From the NCBI GenBank assembly GCA_039177505.1, contig JBCDFR010000010.1:1-64000 (forward strand): a DNA stretch of 64,000 bases, written 5' to 3'. Within the stretch, counting starts at the first letter, position 1, and each line of letters begins with the position of its first letter. Shown here in pieces: positions 44,501 through 52,408 of this stretch. The notes beneath the pieces were generated by a model that saw only the letters and a list, made by a program, of their open reading frames with translations, made no database searches and was not told where the DNA came from. Position numbers and translations under genes: made by a program. Source of the DNA: JABSQH01 sp039177505 (lineage in GTDB: Bacteria; Actinomycetota; Acidimicrobiia; Acidimicrobiales; Ilumatobacteraceae).

Positions 44501-47500
44501 GAAGGTCCATGCGCTCACCCTCGACAACGGATTCATCTCCGAGGGTGCCAAGGAGAACGTGCGGCGCAGTGTGGCCGACCTCGGCATCACCCATGAATTC
44601 GCGACCACGTCGGCGATGAACGAGATCTTCCGCGACAGCCTCGACCGCTTCTCCAATGTCTGCAACGGCTGCTACAAGACGATCTACACGCTCGCCGTCG
44701 CCCGTGCTTGCAAGATGGGCGTGCCAACGATCGTCACCGGACTCTCGCGTGGCCAGTTCTTCGAGACACGGCTTGTCCCGCACCAGTTCGAGGAGGGTCG
44801 GTTCGACCCGGAGGCCATCGACGACACGGTCCTCGAGGCGCGGCGCGTCTACCATCACACCCCCGACGCCGTCACCGAGTTACTTCCCGAGCAGCGTGTC
44901 TTCGACGACCCGTCCGTGCTCGACGAGATCGAGTTCGTCGACTTCTATCGATACGTCGATGTCGACCTCGCCGAGTTGTACGACTTCCTCGACCACCGGG
45001 CCCCGTGGGTTCGGCCAGCGGACACCGGACGTTCGACCAACTGCCTGATCAACGTCGCTGGGATCTCGGTGCACCAGCGAGAGCGCGGGTTCCACAACTA
45101 CGCCGAGCCATATAGCTGGGACGTGCGCCTCGGGCACAAGACTCGTGACGAGGCGCTCGAGGAGCTCGACGACGAGATCGACGATGCCGAGGTGGCGCGG
45201 ATGCTGGCCACCATCGGTTACACCCCGAAGACCGAGGGTGTGCTGACCGCGTGGTACACGAGCTCGTTCTTGCCCGACGACGAGGAACTCGACCCGGGGG
45301 AGATCCGCGCCCGCCTGCGCGGTGTGCTCCCCGATCATGCCATCCCCACAGCGTTCGTACGGATCGACGAGATGCCGTTGGCCGCGAGCGCGAAAGCGGA
45401 TACCTCCGCGCTCCCGCCTCCCACGCGATTGCACCGGAGCGGCGACGGGTTCGTCGATCCGGCAAGCCCGACTGAGGAGCGCATCTGTGCAGTCTGGTGC
45501 GACGTGCTCGGTGTGGATCGCGTCGGAGCGACCGACGATTTCTTCGACCTTGGCGGCTCGTCGCTCCCAGCGCTCGAGACCGTGGCGGCGATCGACGCGG
45601 CACTCGGCACCAACCTGCCCGACGCCGCGGTGTTCACGGCGCGCACGCCGAGAGAGCTGGCCGCCCTGGTCGACGACTTGGGCGAGGACACGACCGAAGC
45701 GGGCAACGCGACCATCCCCGACGTCGACGGCGCGCCGCTGTCGCCCGGGGAAGAGGCGATGCTCTTCGAGTACCGCCTTGATCCGGCCGACACTCGCTAC
45801 AACGTCACACGTTGGTATCGGCTGTACGACGCCCACGACTTCACGATCGAGCGGTTTCGCGCTGCGGTCGAACTGGTCGTCGAGGCACACGGACCGTTGC
45901 GCACCACGTTCGATGCGCAGCGCACGGTGCTCTCGCCCGACGTTGCCGTCTCGGTGACCGAGCTCGACGACATCGACAGTGTCGATACATTCGAGGCGTT
46001 TGCGATGGCAGAGCGTTCCGTGCCGTTCGATCTCGACGTCGGCCCACTCGTTCGCATGCACGTCGCCAGGGTTGGCCCTCAAGAGTGGTCGATCTTGGTC
46101 GCCACCCACCACATCGCGATCGATGCGGGCACATTCGACGTGTTGTGGGAGCAGATCGCCGCCGCCTACGCCGACGGGTCTCCACCGGATCTGGACACGA
46201 CCTATGCGGCGCATGCTCAGTGGCAGGCCGACCGCGACGACGACGCCGACCGTGACTACTGGTTGGCACAAGCGGCGGCGCGACCGGAGCCGGCGCAGCT
46301 GCGGTTGGCGGCCCCCGCCGCGCGAGCGGCTGACGGCTATGCGTCGCGCCGCGTCGCCGTTGCGCCCACGGTGTTGACGGGTACCGGCCAGACGCCGTTT
46401 GCGACGTCATTGGCGGCATCCGCCATCGTGCTCGCCGCGGCTGCTGACCGCACTGCGATCGAACTCGGGGTCACGGCGTCGGCCAAGGATCATCCTGCTA
46501 CTGGCCCACTCGTCGGCTACTACCTCAACACGTTGCCGATCGCCGTCGCGATCGACGCCGATGAAACGTTCGCCGACGTCGCGGCTCGTGTCGCTCGATC
46601 GATCGCCGAGGCCCTCCCGCACCGTCGGCATCCCTATGCGTCGATCGTCCGTGACGCCCGACGCGCCGAACTCCCGGAACCCGACGTGTCGTGGATGTTG
46701 GCGTACGAACAGCTCACGACGCCGACGTTCCCGGGTGCCACGGTCGAGCAGCGCATCCTCCCCTCCGGGACCTCGGTGACCGACCTCACCTTCTTTGTAC
46801 AAGAACGCAGCGACTCCCTGCAGTTCGGATTGGAGTACCGCGGCGACGTGCTCGATGACGACACCGCCGAAGTGCTCCTGGAGATGTTCGAGGCGGTGCT
46901 CGTCGACGGTGCCCGCACCCCGGCGCTCACCGTCGGTGAACTGGTCAACCGATGGAGGCAACCCGACCTCGACGGTGCATCACATCGTTCGGGCATCGAG
47001 ACCGACATCACCGCGCACGGCACGGTGCTCGCGCATTTCGCCGACAGGGTCGCTGCCGCCCCCGAATGCGATGCGGTCCTCACCACGTCGGGCGAACAGT
47101 GGAGCTACGAGATGCTGGCCGCCCGCTCGGCACAGATCGCGCAGCAGCTCTCCGATATACGGCGTGGCGGCCGAGTTGGTATCTCCATTGGTCGCGGCGC
47201 CGACCTGATCGCTGCCGTGTACGGCGTGCTCGCCAGCGGTGCCACGTACGTACCGCTCGACCCGCAGGCCCCGCACCGGCGTCGGAGCACGATCGTCGCT
47301 CAGACAGACCTCGATGCCATCGTCACGAACGACGACTCGTTCGGCCTCGATCATGTGGTCGACGTTGACGCCCTCGCGCTTCCTACTCCTGACGAGACGG
47401 CGACACTCGTCGCGACGTTCGTCGAGCTCGCTGCTGGCATCCGCGGTGACGACGTGGCCTACGTCATTCACACCTCTGGCTCGACCGGCGAGCCCCGCGG

Positions 47501-49577
47501 CGTTGCGGTCACCCATCAGAATCTCGCGGCCAGCACCGACGCCCGGGCCGGATGGTACGAGTCAGCGCCTGCGCGGTTCCTGCTGACGCCGAGTATCGGC
47601 TTTGACAGCTCGATTGTCGGGCTGTTCTGGCCGCTGACCACCGGCGGCGCGCTCGTTGTTCCGACCGACGCCGACGTGCGCGACATCGACCGTTTGGCGG
47701 CGTTGATCGACGCCCACAGCGTCTCGCACATCCTCATGGTGCCGAGTCTGTACGGCGCACTTCTGGCACGCGCGCCACAGCTGTTGCGCGGGCTCCACAC
47801 GGCCATCGTGGCAGGGGAGGCGAGCACGTCCGCACTTGTGCGCTCGCACCACGAACACCTGCCCGGCGTCGTGTTGGTCAACGAGTACGGCCCGACCGAG
47901 GCGACCGTCTGGTCGACCGCCGCGGTGCTCGACGCCGCAACGACTGACCCAGTGCCGATCGGGGCGCCGATTCCCGGCGTGACGGCGCGGCTCGCCGACC
48001 CCTCGGGGCGACCGGCGATCGTTGGAGCTGCCGGCGAGCTGTGGATTGCCGGGCCAACCGTCGCCAGCGGGTATCTCGACGACGTCGAGGCGACTCGAGC
48101 CCGGTTCGTTGTTGCCGCCGGCTCGAGGTGGTATCGCACCGGCGACCTCGTGCGACTCGACCTGGCCACGGGTGAGCTGGCATTCGTCGGCCGCATCGAC
48201 GAACAGCTCAATGTTGGTGGCCTGCGCGTCGAGCCAGCTGAGATCGAACAGCAGCTACGCGGGTTGCCCGGCGTGGCCGCCGCGGCGGTGGTCGCCGCTG
48301 GCGATCTACCGGCACTCGTTGCGCACGTCGAAATGGACGAGGGTGTTCGCCTCGACGAGGGCGAGTTGCGCACTCGGTTGACCGACCTGCTTCCAGCGGC
48401 GGCGGTCCCGAAGCGGTACGTCGAGCAGCGCGCGCTGCCGCGCACGTCCCATGGCAAAGTCGACCGGCGGGCGCTCGAGAAGGTCGTCCCCGCGGCACAC
48501 CTCGAGCGCCCGCCGGTCGCCGCCGATCATGGACCTGCAGCGCAAATGTTGCACTCGTGGCGCCGAGCGTTCGAGCGCAGCGACATCGAACTCGACACCG
48601 ACTTCTTCGAACTCGGCGGCGACTCGATCACTGCGGTGCAACTCGTCACCGACGTCGAAGAGGCTCTCGGCGTCCCGGTGCCGATCTCGATTCTCCTCGC
48701 TGGCAGCACACCGGCCGGCATGTTGGCGGGCCTCGGGATGAGCGACACGCTCCAGGCAGCGTCGGTCGATGCCACCATGCCGCCGACCGACCGCGACGCG
48801 TACCAGTCGATCGTGCTGCGGCCGGGTTCGCCCGACGGCCCGATCGTGGTCATGACCCCGGCCTGGGACGAGGTCTTCGGCTACCAGGATCTTGCCGAAG
48901 CTTTCGACGATGATGTTCGTGTCGTCGCTCTGGCCTACGTGCAGCTGCCCGGATCGGACCTGGTGACCGCTGTCGACGATGTCATCGAGCACTTCCTACC
49001 GATGGCGCTCGATGCCATCGGTGACCGCCAACAGGTGGCGCTCGTGGGATGGTCGTTCGCCGGCGTCGTGGCGATCGAGTTGGCAGATCGCCTCAGCGCA
49101 TCCGGCGTGACCGTCGCGGCCACCGGGATGGTCGACACGTTCTTCCCGGGGGAGGAGCGGCACCTGTGGTCGAACCGCTGGTGGAAGTACAAGTCGATGC
49201 TGCACCCCGATGGCCTCGCAGATATCGGTCGCGAGCTCGGCGTGATGGTGCGGCGGCGGCTGCTGCGCATCGCCGATCGTTTCGGACGGCGTCTCCTCTC
49301 GTGGTCGGGGACCACCGTGCCCGACGCCGGACCGCCGCGACGTTCGGTCGGGACCTTCCCCACCGAGGCGTTTGCCCACCGTCCTGGCCCGATCGAGGTG
49401 CCGGTTGTCCTGTACCGAGCGTCGACAACCAACCCCGCCCGGACGATTGCCCACTGGTCGCAGCGGCTGCCACACCTCGCCGACGTTGTCGTCGAGGGGC
49501 GTCACCGCGGCTTCGACTCGATCATGGCCACCGGTCGGGTGGAAGCGATCGCGAACGACCTGGCGGCGCGTCGGTGA
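41538..49577 (+). CDS. nonribosomal peptide synthetase C-A(PP-loop)-T-C-A-T-TE
   Basis: This 2679-residue enzyme contains, in order: C1 with HHLATDA (residue 149); A1 with LYTSGSTGRPKG (about 602), EYGPTEA (741) and A8 GRSDDQLKVNGIRLEPGEVE (about 856); an inserted PP-loop domain (about 900-1235) with CVRCG/CSTC (906-930), LLSGGKDSTYAL (about 969) and CNGC (1041); A9-A10 ending in SAKADTSALP; T1 LGGSS (1339); C2 HHIAIDA (1524); A2 HTSGSTGEPRG (1978); T2 LGGDS (2359); and TE GWSFAG (2504). By eye the A1 pocket D-L-T-K-I-G-E-V-G is near the Asn code; A2 (D-S-V-L-I-A-E-V-W) is unassigned. With the free starter module the product would be a released tripeptide. Confidence 0.93.
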   Translation: MSPSSSGSPPPESTAPVRLRPRVVARHRLTRTQSLIWASQTLHPGVPLANMGKRARLRGAFDPTRLKQAFDAVVAHCEILRTVIDPDDRVAIVLDRAPATTEVIDLDVALLDRWCQERIATPIDARRGMFDSVVLQHGRHDHTWWLDLHHLATDAFSSALIYEATAAAYAAAGTETEMRAAVAHIVDPEFFSFVDGIEPPRRGTADERAAEWAADLATDPGHTPIAPYGPRAARTTEVDRVPLPIDASALRASIDGAYRSLSSELSMLTVAAMVAAVGIHHLDGRQRVRMGVPVHHRRTPAARRIVGPLMEIYPLIVDVRADEPGADMFRRVLRDLTTLLRRAVPGESPDVDVDVVVNVLTARYSDFGDVPAKSEWMRSGHVDATHPVRVQIYDYAGDDGELRWELDVNRALSVDESADRLPVHLGRVLAQLVESPGRRVGDIALAGADVQLTLLNPDPAPRPHDEPIHEQIARRLRADPAWIVAEHRGVPISAAAFDQRADQVARSLVAHGLTPGGRVGVALPRSIDVLVALHGVLRAGGAFVVLSPDDPPARRDVIAADAELVATIDDVEAFIRDHQPSADDAAVGLPEVALDDIAYVLYTSGSTGRPKGVPISHRGLADYLAFAVASYTDTDSDSPPVVAVHSSLAFDLTVTSLFVSFLSDGLAVIVDGEPITALGEVAADERITFLKATPSQLELLTRLATTQLDGLTTVIVGGEAFRVPLARRVADLATNARIFNEYGPTEAVVGCMLYEWNADDPDDVDVPIGAAAPGAELLVLDADGQLAVPGAWGSLAVRRPGMATEYLGLGGLSAERFVELPAPIVEMAGARSDGGVWYLTGDRVRVVRPGVLTYGGRSDDQLKVNGIRLEPGEVEVALVALDEVDGAIVGVWRTGDHGPVPHIQRCVRCGIGTDVPGVQLDGEQVCSTCRTYDEIVPQTARWFRTERDLAERLAAAQQAKRGDIDAIHLLSGGKDSTYALYQLVERGWKVHALTLDNGFISEGAKENVRRSVADLGITHEFATTSAMNEIFRDSLDRFSNVCNGCYKTIYTLAVARACKMGVPTIVTGLSRGQFFETRLVPHQFEEGRFDPEAIDDTVLEARRVYHHTPDAVTELLPEQRVFDDPSVLDEIEFVDFYRYVDVDLAELYDFLDHRAPWVRPADTGRSTNCLINVAGISVHQRERGFHNYAEPYSWDVRLGHKTRDEALEELDDEIDDAEVARMLATIGYTPKTEGVLTAWYTSSFLPDDEELDPGEIRARLRGVLPDHAIPTAFVRIDEMPLAASAKADTSALPPPTRLHRSGDGFVDPASPTEERICAVWCDVLGVDRVGATDDFFDLGGSSLPALETVAAIDAALGTNLPDAAVFTARTPRELAALVDDLGEDTTEAGNATIPDVDGAPLSPGEEAMLFEYRLDPADTRYNVTRWYRLYDAHDFTIERFRAAVELVVEAHGPLRTTFDAQRTVLSPDVAVSVTELDDIDSVDTFEAFAMAERSVPFDLDVGPLVRMHVARVGPQEWSILVATHHIAIDAGTFDVLWEQIAAAYADGSPPDLDTTYAAHAQWQADRDDDADRDYWLAQAAARPEPAQLRLAAPAARAADGYASRRVAVAPTVLTGTGQTPFATSLAASAIVLAAAADRTAIELGVTASAKDHPATGPLVGYYLNTLPIAVAIDADETFADVAARVARSIAEALPHRRHPYASIVRDARRAELPEPDVSWMLAYEQLTTPTFPGATVEQRILPSGTSVTDLTFFVQERSDSLQFGLEYRGDVLDDDTAEVLLEMFEAVLVDGARTPALTVGELVNRWRQPDLDGASHRSGIETDITAHGTVLAHFADRVAAAPECDAVLTTSGEQWSYEMLAARSAQIAQQLSDIRRGGRVGISIGRGADLIAAVYGVLASGATYVPLDPQAPHRRRSTIVAQTDLDAIVTNDDSFGLDHVVDVDALALPTPDETATLVATFVELAAGIRGDDVAYVIHTSGSTGEPRGVAVTHQNLAASTDARAGWYESAPARFLLTPSIGFDSSIVGLFWPLTTGGALVVPTDADVRDIDRLAALIDAHSVSHILMVPSLYGALLARAPQLLRGLHTAIVAGEASTSALVRSHHEHLPGVVLVNEYGPTEATVWSTAAVLDAATTDPVPIGAPIPGVTARLADPSGRPAIVGAAGELWIAGPTVASGYLDDVEATRARFVVAAGSRWYRTGDLVRLDLATGELAFVGRIDEQLNVGGLRVEPAEIEQQLRGLPGVAAAAVVAAGDLPALVAHVEMDEGVRLDEGELRTRLTDLLPAAAVPKRYVEQRALPRTSHGKVDRRALEKVVPAAHLERPPVAADHGPAAQMLHSWRRAFERSDIELDTDFFELGGDSITAVQLVTDVEEALGVPVPISILLAGSTPAGMLAGLGMSDTLQAASVDATMPPTDRDAYQSIVLRPGSPDGPIVVMTPAWDEVFGYQDLAEAFDDDVRVVALAYVQLPGSDLVTAVDDVIEHFLPMALDAIGDRQQVALVGWSFAGVVAIELADRLSASGVTVAATGMVDTFFPGEERHLWSNRWWKYKSMLHPDGLADIGRELGVMVRRRLLRIADRFGRRLLSWSGTTVPDAGPPRRSVGTFPTEAFAHRPGPIEVPVVLYRASTTNPARTIAHWSQRLPHLADVVVEGRHRGFDSIMATGRVEAIANDLAARR

Positions 49578-50089
49578 AGGCGCTCTGCGCGGCAGTGGCG
49601 ATGGTCATGCTCGCCGCCTGCAGCGGTGGCGACGGCGATGACGGAAGCGGCGACGAGTCTGGAATCGACGGCCCACCGATCGTAACGGAACTCATCGCCG
49701 CGATCGATGCGGTCGAAGCCGAGCTGGGGTCTGGCCAGGAGTACTTCGAGGTGACCTCGACCGGTCAACTCGTCAACGTGTTCGTAGCGGTCGACGACGC
49801 CACTGCGGCCGTGCCGTACGTGTATCTCGATGGTGCACTCCAAGAGCCGGCGCCGGCGCTCGAAGGCGCGTCTGGCCAAACGTTCGTCGCCGCCGACATT
49901 GCGCTGACCGGGTCGATACTCGACCGAGTCGATGACGAGCTGCCGGACGCCACGATCGACGCGTTGAGCGTCGAGGGTGCGGTGGGCAGCGGCGTGCGAT
50001 ACGTCGTGGCCGCTCGCTCGGCGCAAGGCGGCGTGCTGGACATCGTCGTCGGCCCCGACGGTGAGGTCTTCTCCGTCGATCCCCTGTGA
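49574..50089 (+). CDS. small lipoprotein, unknown function
   Basis: The 171-residue protein has a lipoprotein signal (VKALCAAVAMVMLAACSGG) and a mature domain with VTELIAAIDAVEAELGSGQE, GQLVNVFVAVDDATAAVPYV and GGVLDIVVGPDGEVFSVDPL. I do not recognise the family. The GTG start overlaps the NRPS stop by 4 nt, so it is translated with the NRPS and may bind or export the peptide outside the membrane; that is inference from position. Confidence 0.7.
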   Translation: MKALCAAVAMVMLAACSGGDGDDGSGDESGIDGPPIVTELIAAIDAVEAELGSGQEYFEVTSTGQLVNVFVAVDDATAAVPYVYLDGALQEPAPALEGASGQTFVAADIALTGSILDRVDDELPDATIDALSVEGAVGSGVRYVVAARSAQGGVLDIVVGPDGEVFSVDPL

Positions 50090-50203
50090 CTGGGCTCGGT
50101 CGCCCTGGCGGGCTTCTCTCGCCTGCCGTGCTCGCGCCTATGGCGCTCGCCCACCGGGCGTGACGAACGGGTGTGACTGGGCTCGGTCGCCCTGGCGGGC
50201 TTC
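50085..50203 (+). repeat. 32-bp direct repeat pair after the NRPS operon
   Basis: The sequence TGTGACTGGGCTCGGTCGCC plus TGGCGGGCTTC, with one linking base, occurs at 50085-50116 and again at 50172-50203. The first copy includes the stop codon of the lipoprotein gene. Between them lies CGCCC-ACC-GGGCG, a short hairpin. The 50090-50308 interval holds nothing else I can identify. Confidence 0.85.
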
Positions 50204-50308
50204 CCTTCGCACCAAAGAATCCGAGTCGCCGCGTAAGGCGGTGCTAGGTGGTCCGTCAGGAACGGTGACGGGGCGCACATGGCGCTCCTGCACCCCGAGG
50301 AGTATCCA

Positions 50309-51364
50309 ATGTCCGCAAGCACGATCACCCGCTCAGCCTTCGCTGTCTCCGCCGCAGCACTGACCCTCGTCGGACTCGCCGACGTCGCCGGCGCTCGCGA
50401 GTCCCGAGACAGTCAGGCCCTCACAACCGAGCGCAGCTCGGGTTCGCCGGCGACGTTCGAGTTCACCGGCCCGACCATGATGGAGTTCGATCCAACCGCT
50501 GGCGACGGCGTGATCGGGGCGCTCGACGTCGATTCGCCACCACCCCCGCCACCCGGCCCGTCCGCAGGCAATCTGCAAGTGCTCAACAACGGCCACGGAG
50601 GAAACGGCGGCCAATGGCAGGCCGCCGACGACTACAAGGCTGGACCGGGTTGTTCGGTGTCGTGCATCACCAGCGGCGTCGCCTATCAACACGGCCCCGA
50701 CGCCCGGTTGAAGGTGACGACCGACACCGACGCCATGATCTGGATCCTCGTCTGGGACAACGACGGATACTACCGAACGGTCGACAGCGGCAACTACGGC
50801 TCAAAAGAGTTCGAGTTCGTCTTCGACGATGTTGATCTCGACTCGACGTACTACGCGATGGCGGTCGCCGAGGACATCAACGGCTACTCCGACCACGCCG
50901 ACGGCGAGTTCACCACCGGTGAACGCCACGTCGAGATCGAGTTCGGCGCCGCCAACGTGTACGTCGAGCCAAGTGGCGTATGGGGCGGCGACTCCGCGGC
51001 TTTCGTGAGCGGCAACGTCAACTCGGTCGGCTCGCTGCCGACGACTACGACCCGCCACGACGTCGACCGCTACCTCGACCTCGCCGTGAACGCAAGCGTC
51101 GACCGGGACCCGGTCGACGGCGATCTGTGTGAGGCCTACTCGTTGCAGCTGGAGCAGTCGCACTACGCCGCCGGAAACTGCTATGTCCGCGCAACGGTGT
51201 TCGGCGATGACATCGATCTCGACGACCGTCCTGCCAACGCCGGCTCCGGTGCCCACGTGATCGACACCACGCTCGTCCATCCCGGTGGCGGTGCGCTGCC
51301 CCCCGGCTACGGCCAAGAGCTGCAGTACAACGTCCCGGTCGAACTCACCGTCTGGTACGGCTGA
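50309..51364 (+). CDS. secreted protein of unknown function
   Basis: This 351-residue protein has a Sec signal (RSAFAVSAAALTLVGLADVAG, cleavage near ARE) and a Pro/Gly linker (DSPPPPPPGPSAG). The body is rich in aromatic and acidic residues, e.g. MIWILVWDNDGYYRTVDSG and EDINGYSDHADGEFTTGERH. Cysteines occur in pairs (GCSVSCITSG; GDLCEAY with GNCYVRA), suggesting disulfides. A GAGGAG ribosome site precedes ATG 50309. No family is recognised; an extracellular beta-rich domain is likely. Confidence 0.75.
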   Translation: MSASTITRSAFAVSAAALTLVGLADVAGARESRDSQALTTERSSGSPATFEFTGPTMMEFDPTAGDGVIGALDVDSPPPPPPGPSAGNLQVLNNGHGGNGGQWQAADDYKAGPGCSVSCITSGVAYQHGPDARLKVTTDTDAMIWILVWDNDGYYRTVDSGNYGSKEFEFVFDDVDLDSTYYAMAVAEDINGYSDHADGEFTTGERHVEIEFGAANVYVEPSGVWGGDSAAFVSGNVNSVGSLPTTTTRHDVDRYLDLAVNASVDRDPVDGDLCEAYSLQLEQSHYAAGNCYVRATVFGDDIDLDDRPANAGSGAHVIDTTLVHPGGGALPPGYGQELQYNVPVELTVWYG

Positions 51365-51365
51365 C

Positions 51366-51415
51366 CCGAAAAATCGGGGAAAACGTGCGTGTTTCGCACG
51401 TCTCCGCGAACAGAA
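51366..51415 (+). repeat. REP-like repeat copy after the secreted-protein gene
   Basis: It reads CCGAAAAATCGGGGAAAACG, the inner hairpin CGTGCG-TGTTT-CGCACG, and TCTCCGCGAACAGAA. It starts 2 nt after the stop at 51362-51364. The inner stem differs in sequence from other copies but keeps its pairing. Confidence 0.65.
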
Positions 51416-51497
51416 CCGGTGTGGTTGTCGTCGTCCACGGGAGAGGGCTTCTTCGGGCGGCGACGACCACATTCGCGTCGGCTGCGATACTCGGCGA

Positions 51498-52097
51498 ATG
51501 GTCGACGAGAATCCCAAGGCGATGCTGCACCGGTACCTCCGGACTGCGCGTCAGGCGTTGTTGTGGAAACTCGAAGGACTCACCGACTACGACGTCCGTC
51601 GACCGCTGACACCGACCGGCACCAACCTGCTCGGCCTGGTGAAGCACCTGGCGATCGTCGAGTTCGGATACTTCGGTGACACGTTCAGTCGGCCGCATGG
51701 GGAGCGATTCCCGTGGGACGACGGCGACGACGAACCCAACGCGGACATGTATGCGACACCGTCGGAAACACGCAGCGACATCGTCGCCCTGTACGACCGG
51801 GCAGCCGAGCACTCCGACGCGACGATCGCGGTGTTGTCGCTCGATGACACGGGGGTGGTGCCGTGGTGGCCAGATGATGTGAATCCGGTGACGCTGCACT
51901 GGATCCTCGTCCACATGATCGCTGAGACCAATCGGCATGCCGGTCACGCCGACATCTTGCGCGAGCGACTCGACGAGGCGGTCGGACATCGTCCCGATGT
52001 GGGAAACATGCCGGACGTTACGTCCGGCTGGTGGCCGGCTTACGTTGCGCGCGTCGAAGCTGCGGCGCGTGAGGCGACCGGGCACCACCCGACGTAG
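51498..52097 (+). CDS. DinB/DUF664-family protein
   Basis: The 199-residue helical-bundle protein shows DUF664/DinB-like features: LLWKLEGLTDYDVRRPLTPT, NLLGLVKHLAIVEFGYFGD and LHWILVHMIAETNRHAGHAD. These supply three His in positions typical of the metal site. Members are putative metal-dependent thiol S-transferases acting with bacillithiol or mycothiol. The start ATG 51498 fits the family. Confidence 0.85.
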   Translation: MVDENPKAMLHRYLRTARQALLWKLEGLTDYDVRRPLTPTGTNLLGLVKHLAIVEFGYFGDTFSRPHGERFPWDDGDDEPNADMYATPSETRSDIVALYDRAAEHSDATIAVLSLDDTGVVPWWPDDVNPVTLHWILVHMIAETNRHAGHADILRERLDEAVGHRPDVGNMPDVTSGWWPAYVARVEAAAREATGHHPT

Positions 52098-52139
52098 CCG
52101 CCGATCGGCGACCACTTACTCACTAGTGCTGCCGGCGGC

Positions 52140-52337
52140 TCAGCGCTGTGCCAACCACGACTCGATGTCAGGGCGGCGCCACAGTCGAGGTCTTCCTCGC
52201 CCAAGATCGATGATCGGACGGGGCATGTCGGGATAGCGCCGCTGGTACAGACTGACGCTGTTCGGATGTGACAACCCGATGAGATCGGCCAACCCGCGTG
52301 CGTCGATGAGCTCGTCGGTGTTGACCATCGGTGCCAT
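52140..52337 (-). CDS. AlpA/excisionase-like helix-turn-helix protein
   Basis: This roughly 65-residue protein has the layout of AlpA/MerR-like winged HTH domains: ELIDARGLADLIGLSHPNSV then YQRRYPDMPRPIIDLGRGRP and RLWRRPDIESWLAQR. Start may be ATG 52337 or 52328. It stands alone between the DinB-like gene and the methionine aminopeptidase gene. No integrase or prophage gene is nearby, so it is more likely a small chromosomal regulator than an excisionase. Confidence 0.7.
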   Translation of the reverse strand: MAPMVNTDELIDARGLADLIGLSHPNSVSLYQRRYPDMPRPIIDLGRGRPRLWRRPDIESWLAQR

Positions 52338-52361
52338 GTGGTCATGGTAGCTGTCGTCGCC

Positions 52362-52400
52362 GTTTCCACCTGTAGACACAAAGTGTTTCCACCCGTAGAC
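52362..52400. promoter_or_regulatory. paired 16-bp direct repeats in a divergent promoter
   Basis: GTTTCCACC-T/C-GTAGAC occurs at 52362 and at 52385, 23 bp apart. It lies between the AlpA-like gene (minus) and the methionine aminopeptidase gene (plus), with ACAC-AAA-GTGT between the copies. These are candidate binding sites for the AlpA-like regulator. Confidence 0.45.
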
Positions 52401-52408
52401 TTCGGCGG

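Noticed and set aside
52140..52337. AlpA-like gene as sign of a prophage or integrated element
   Set aside because: No integrase, phage genes or attachment-site duplication were seen around it.
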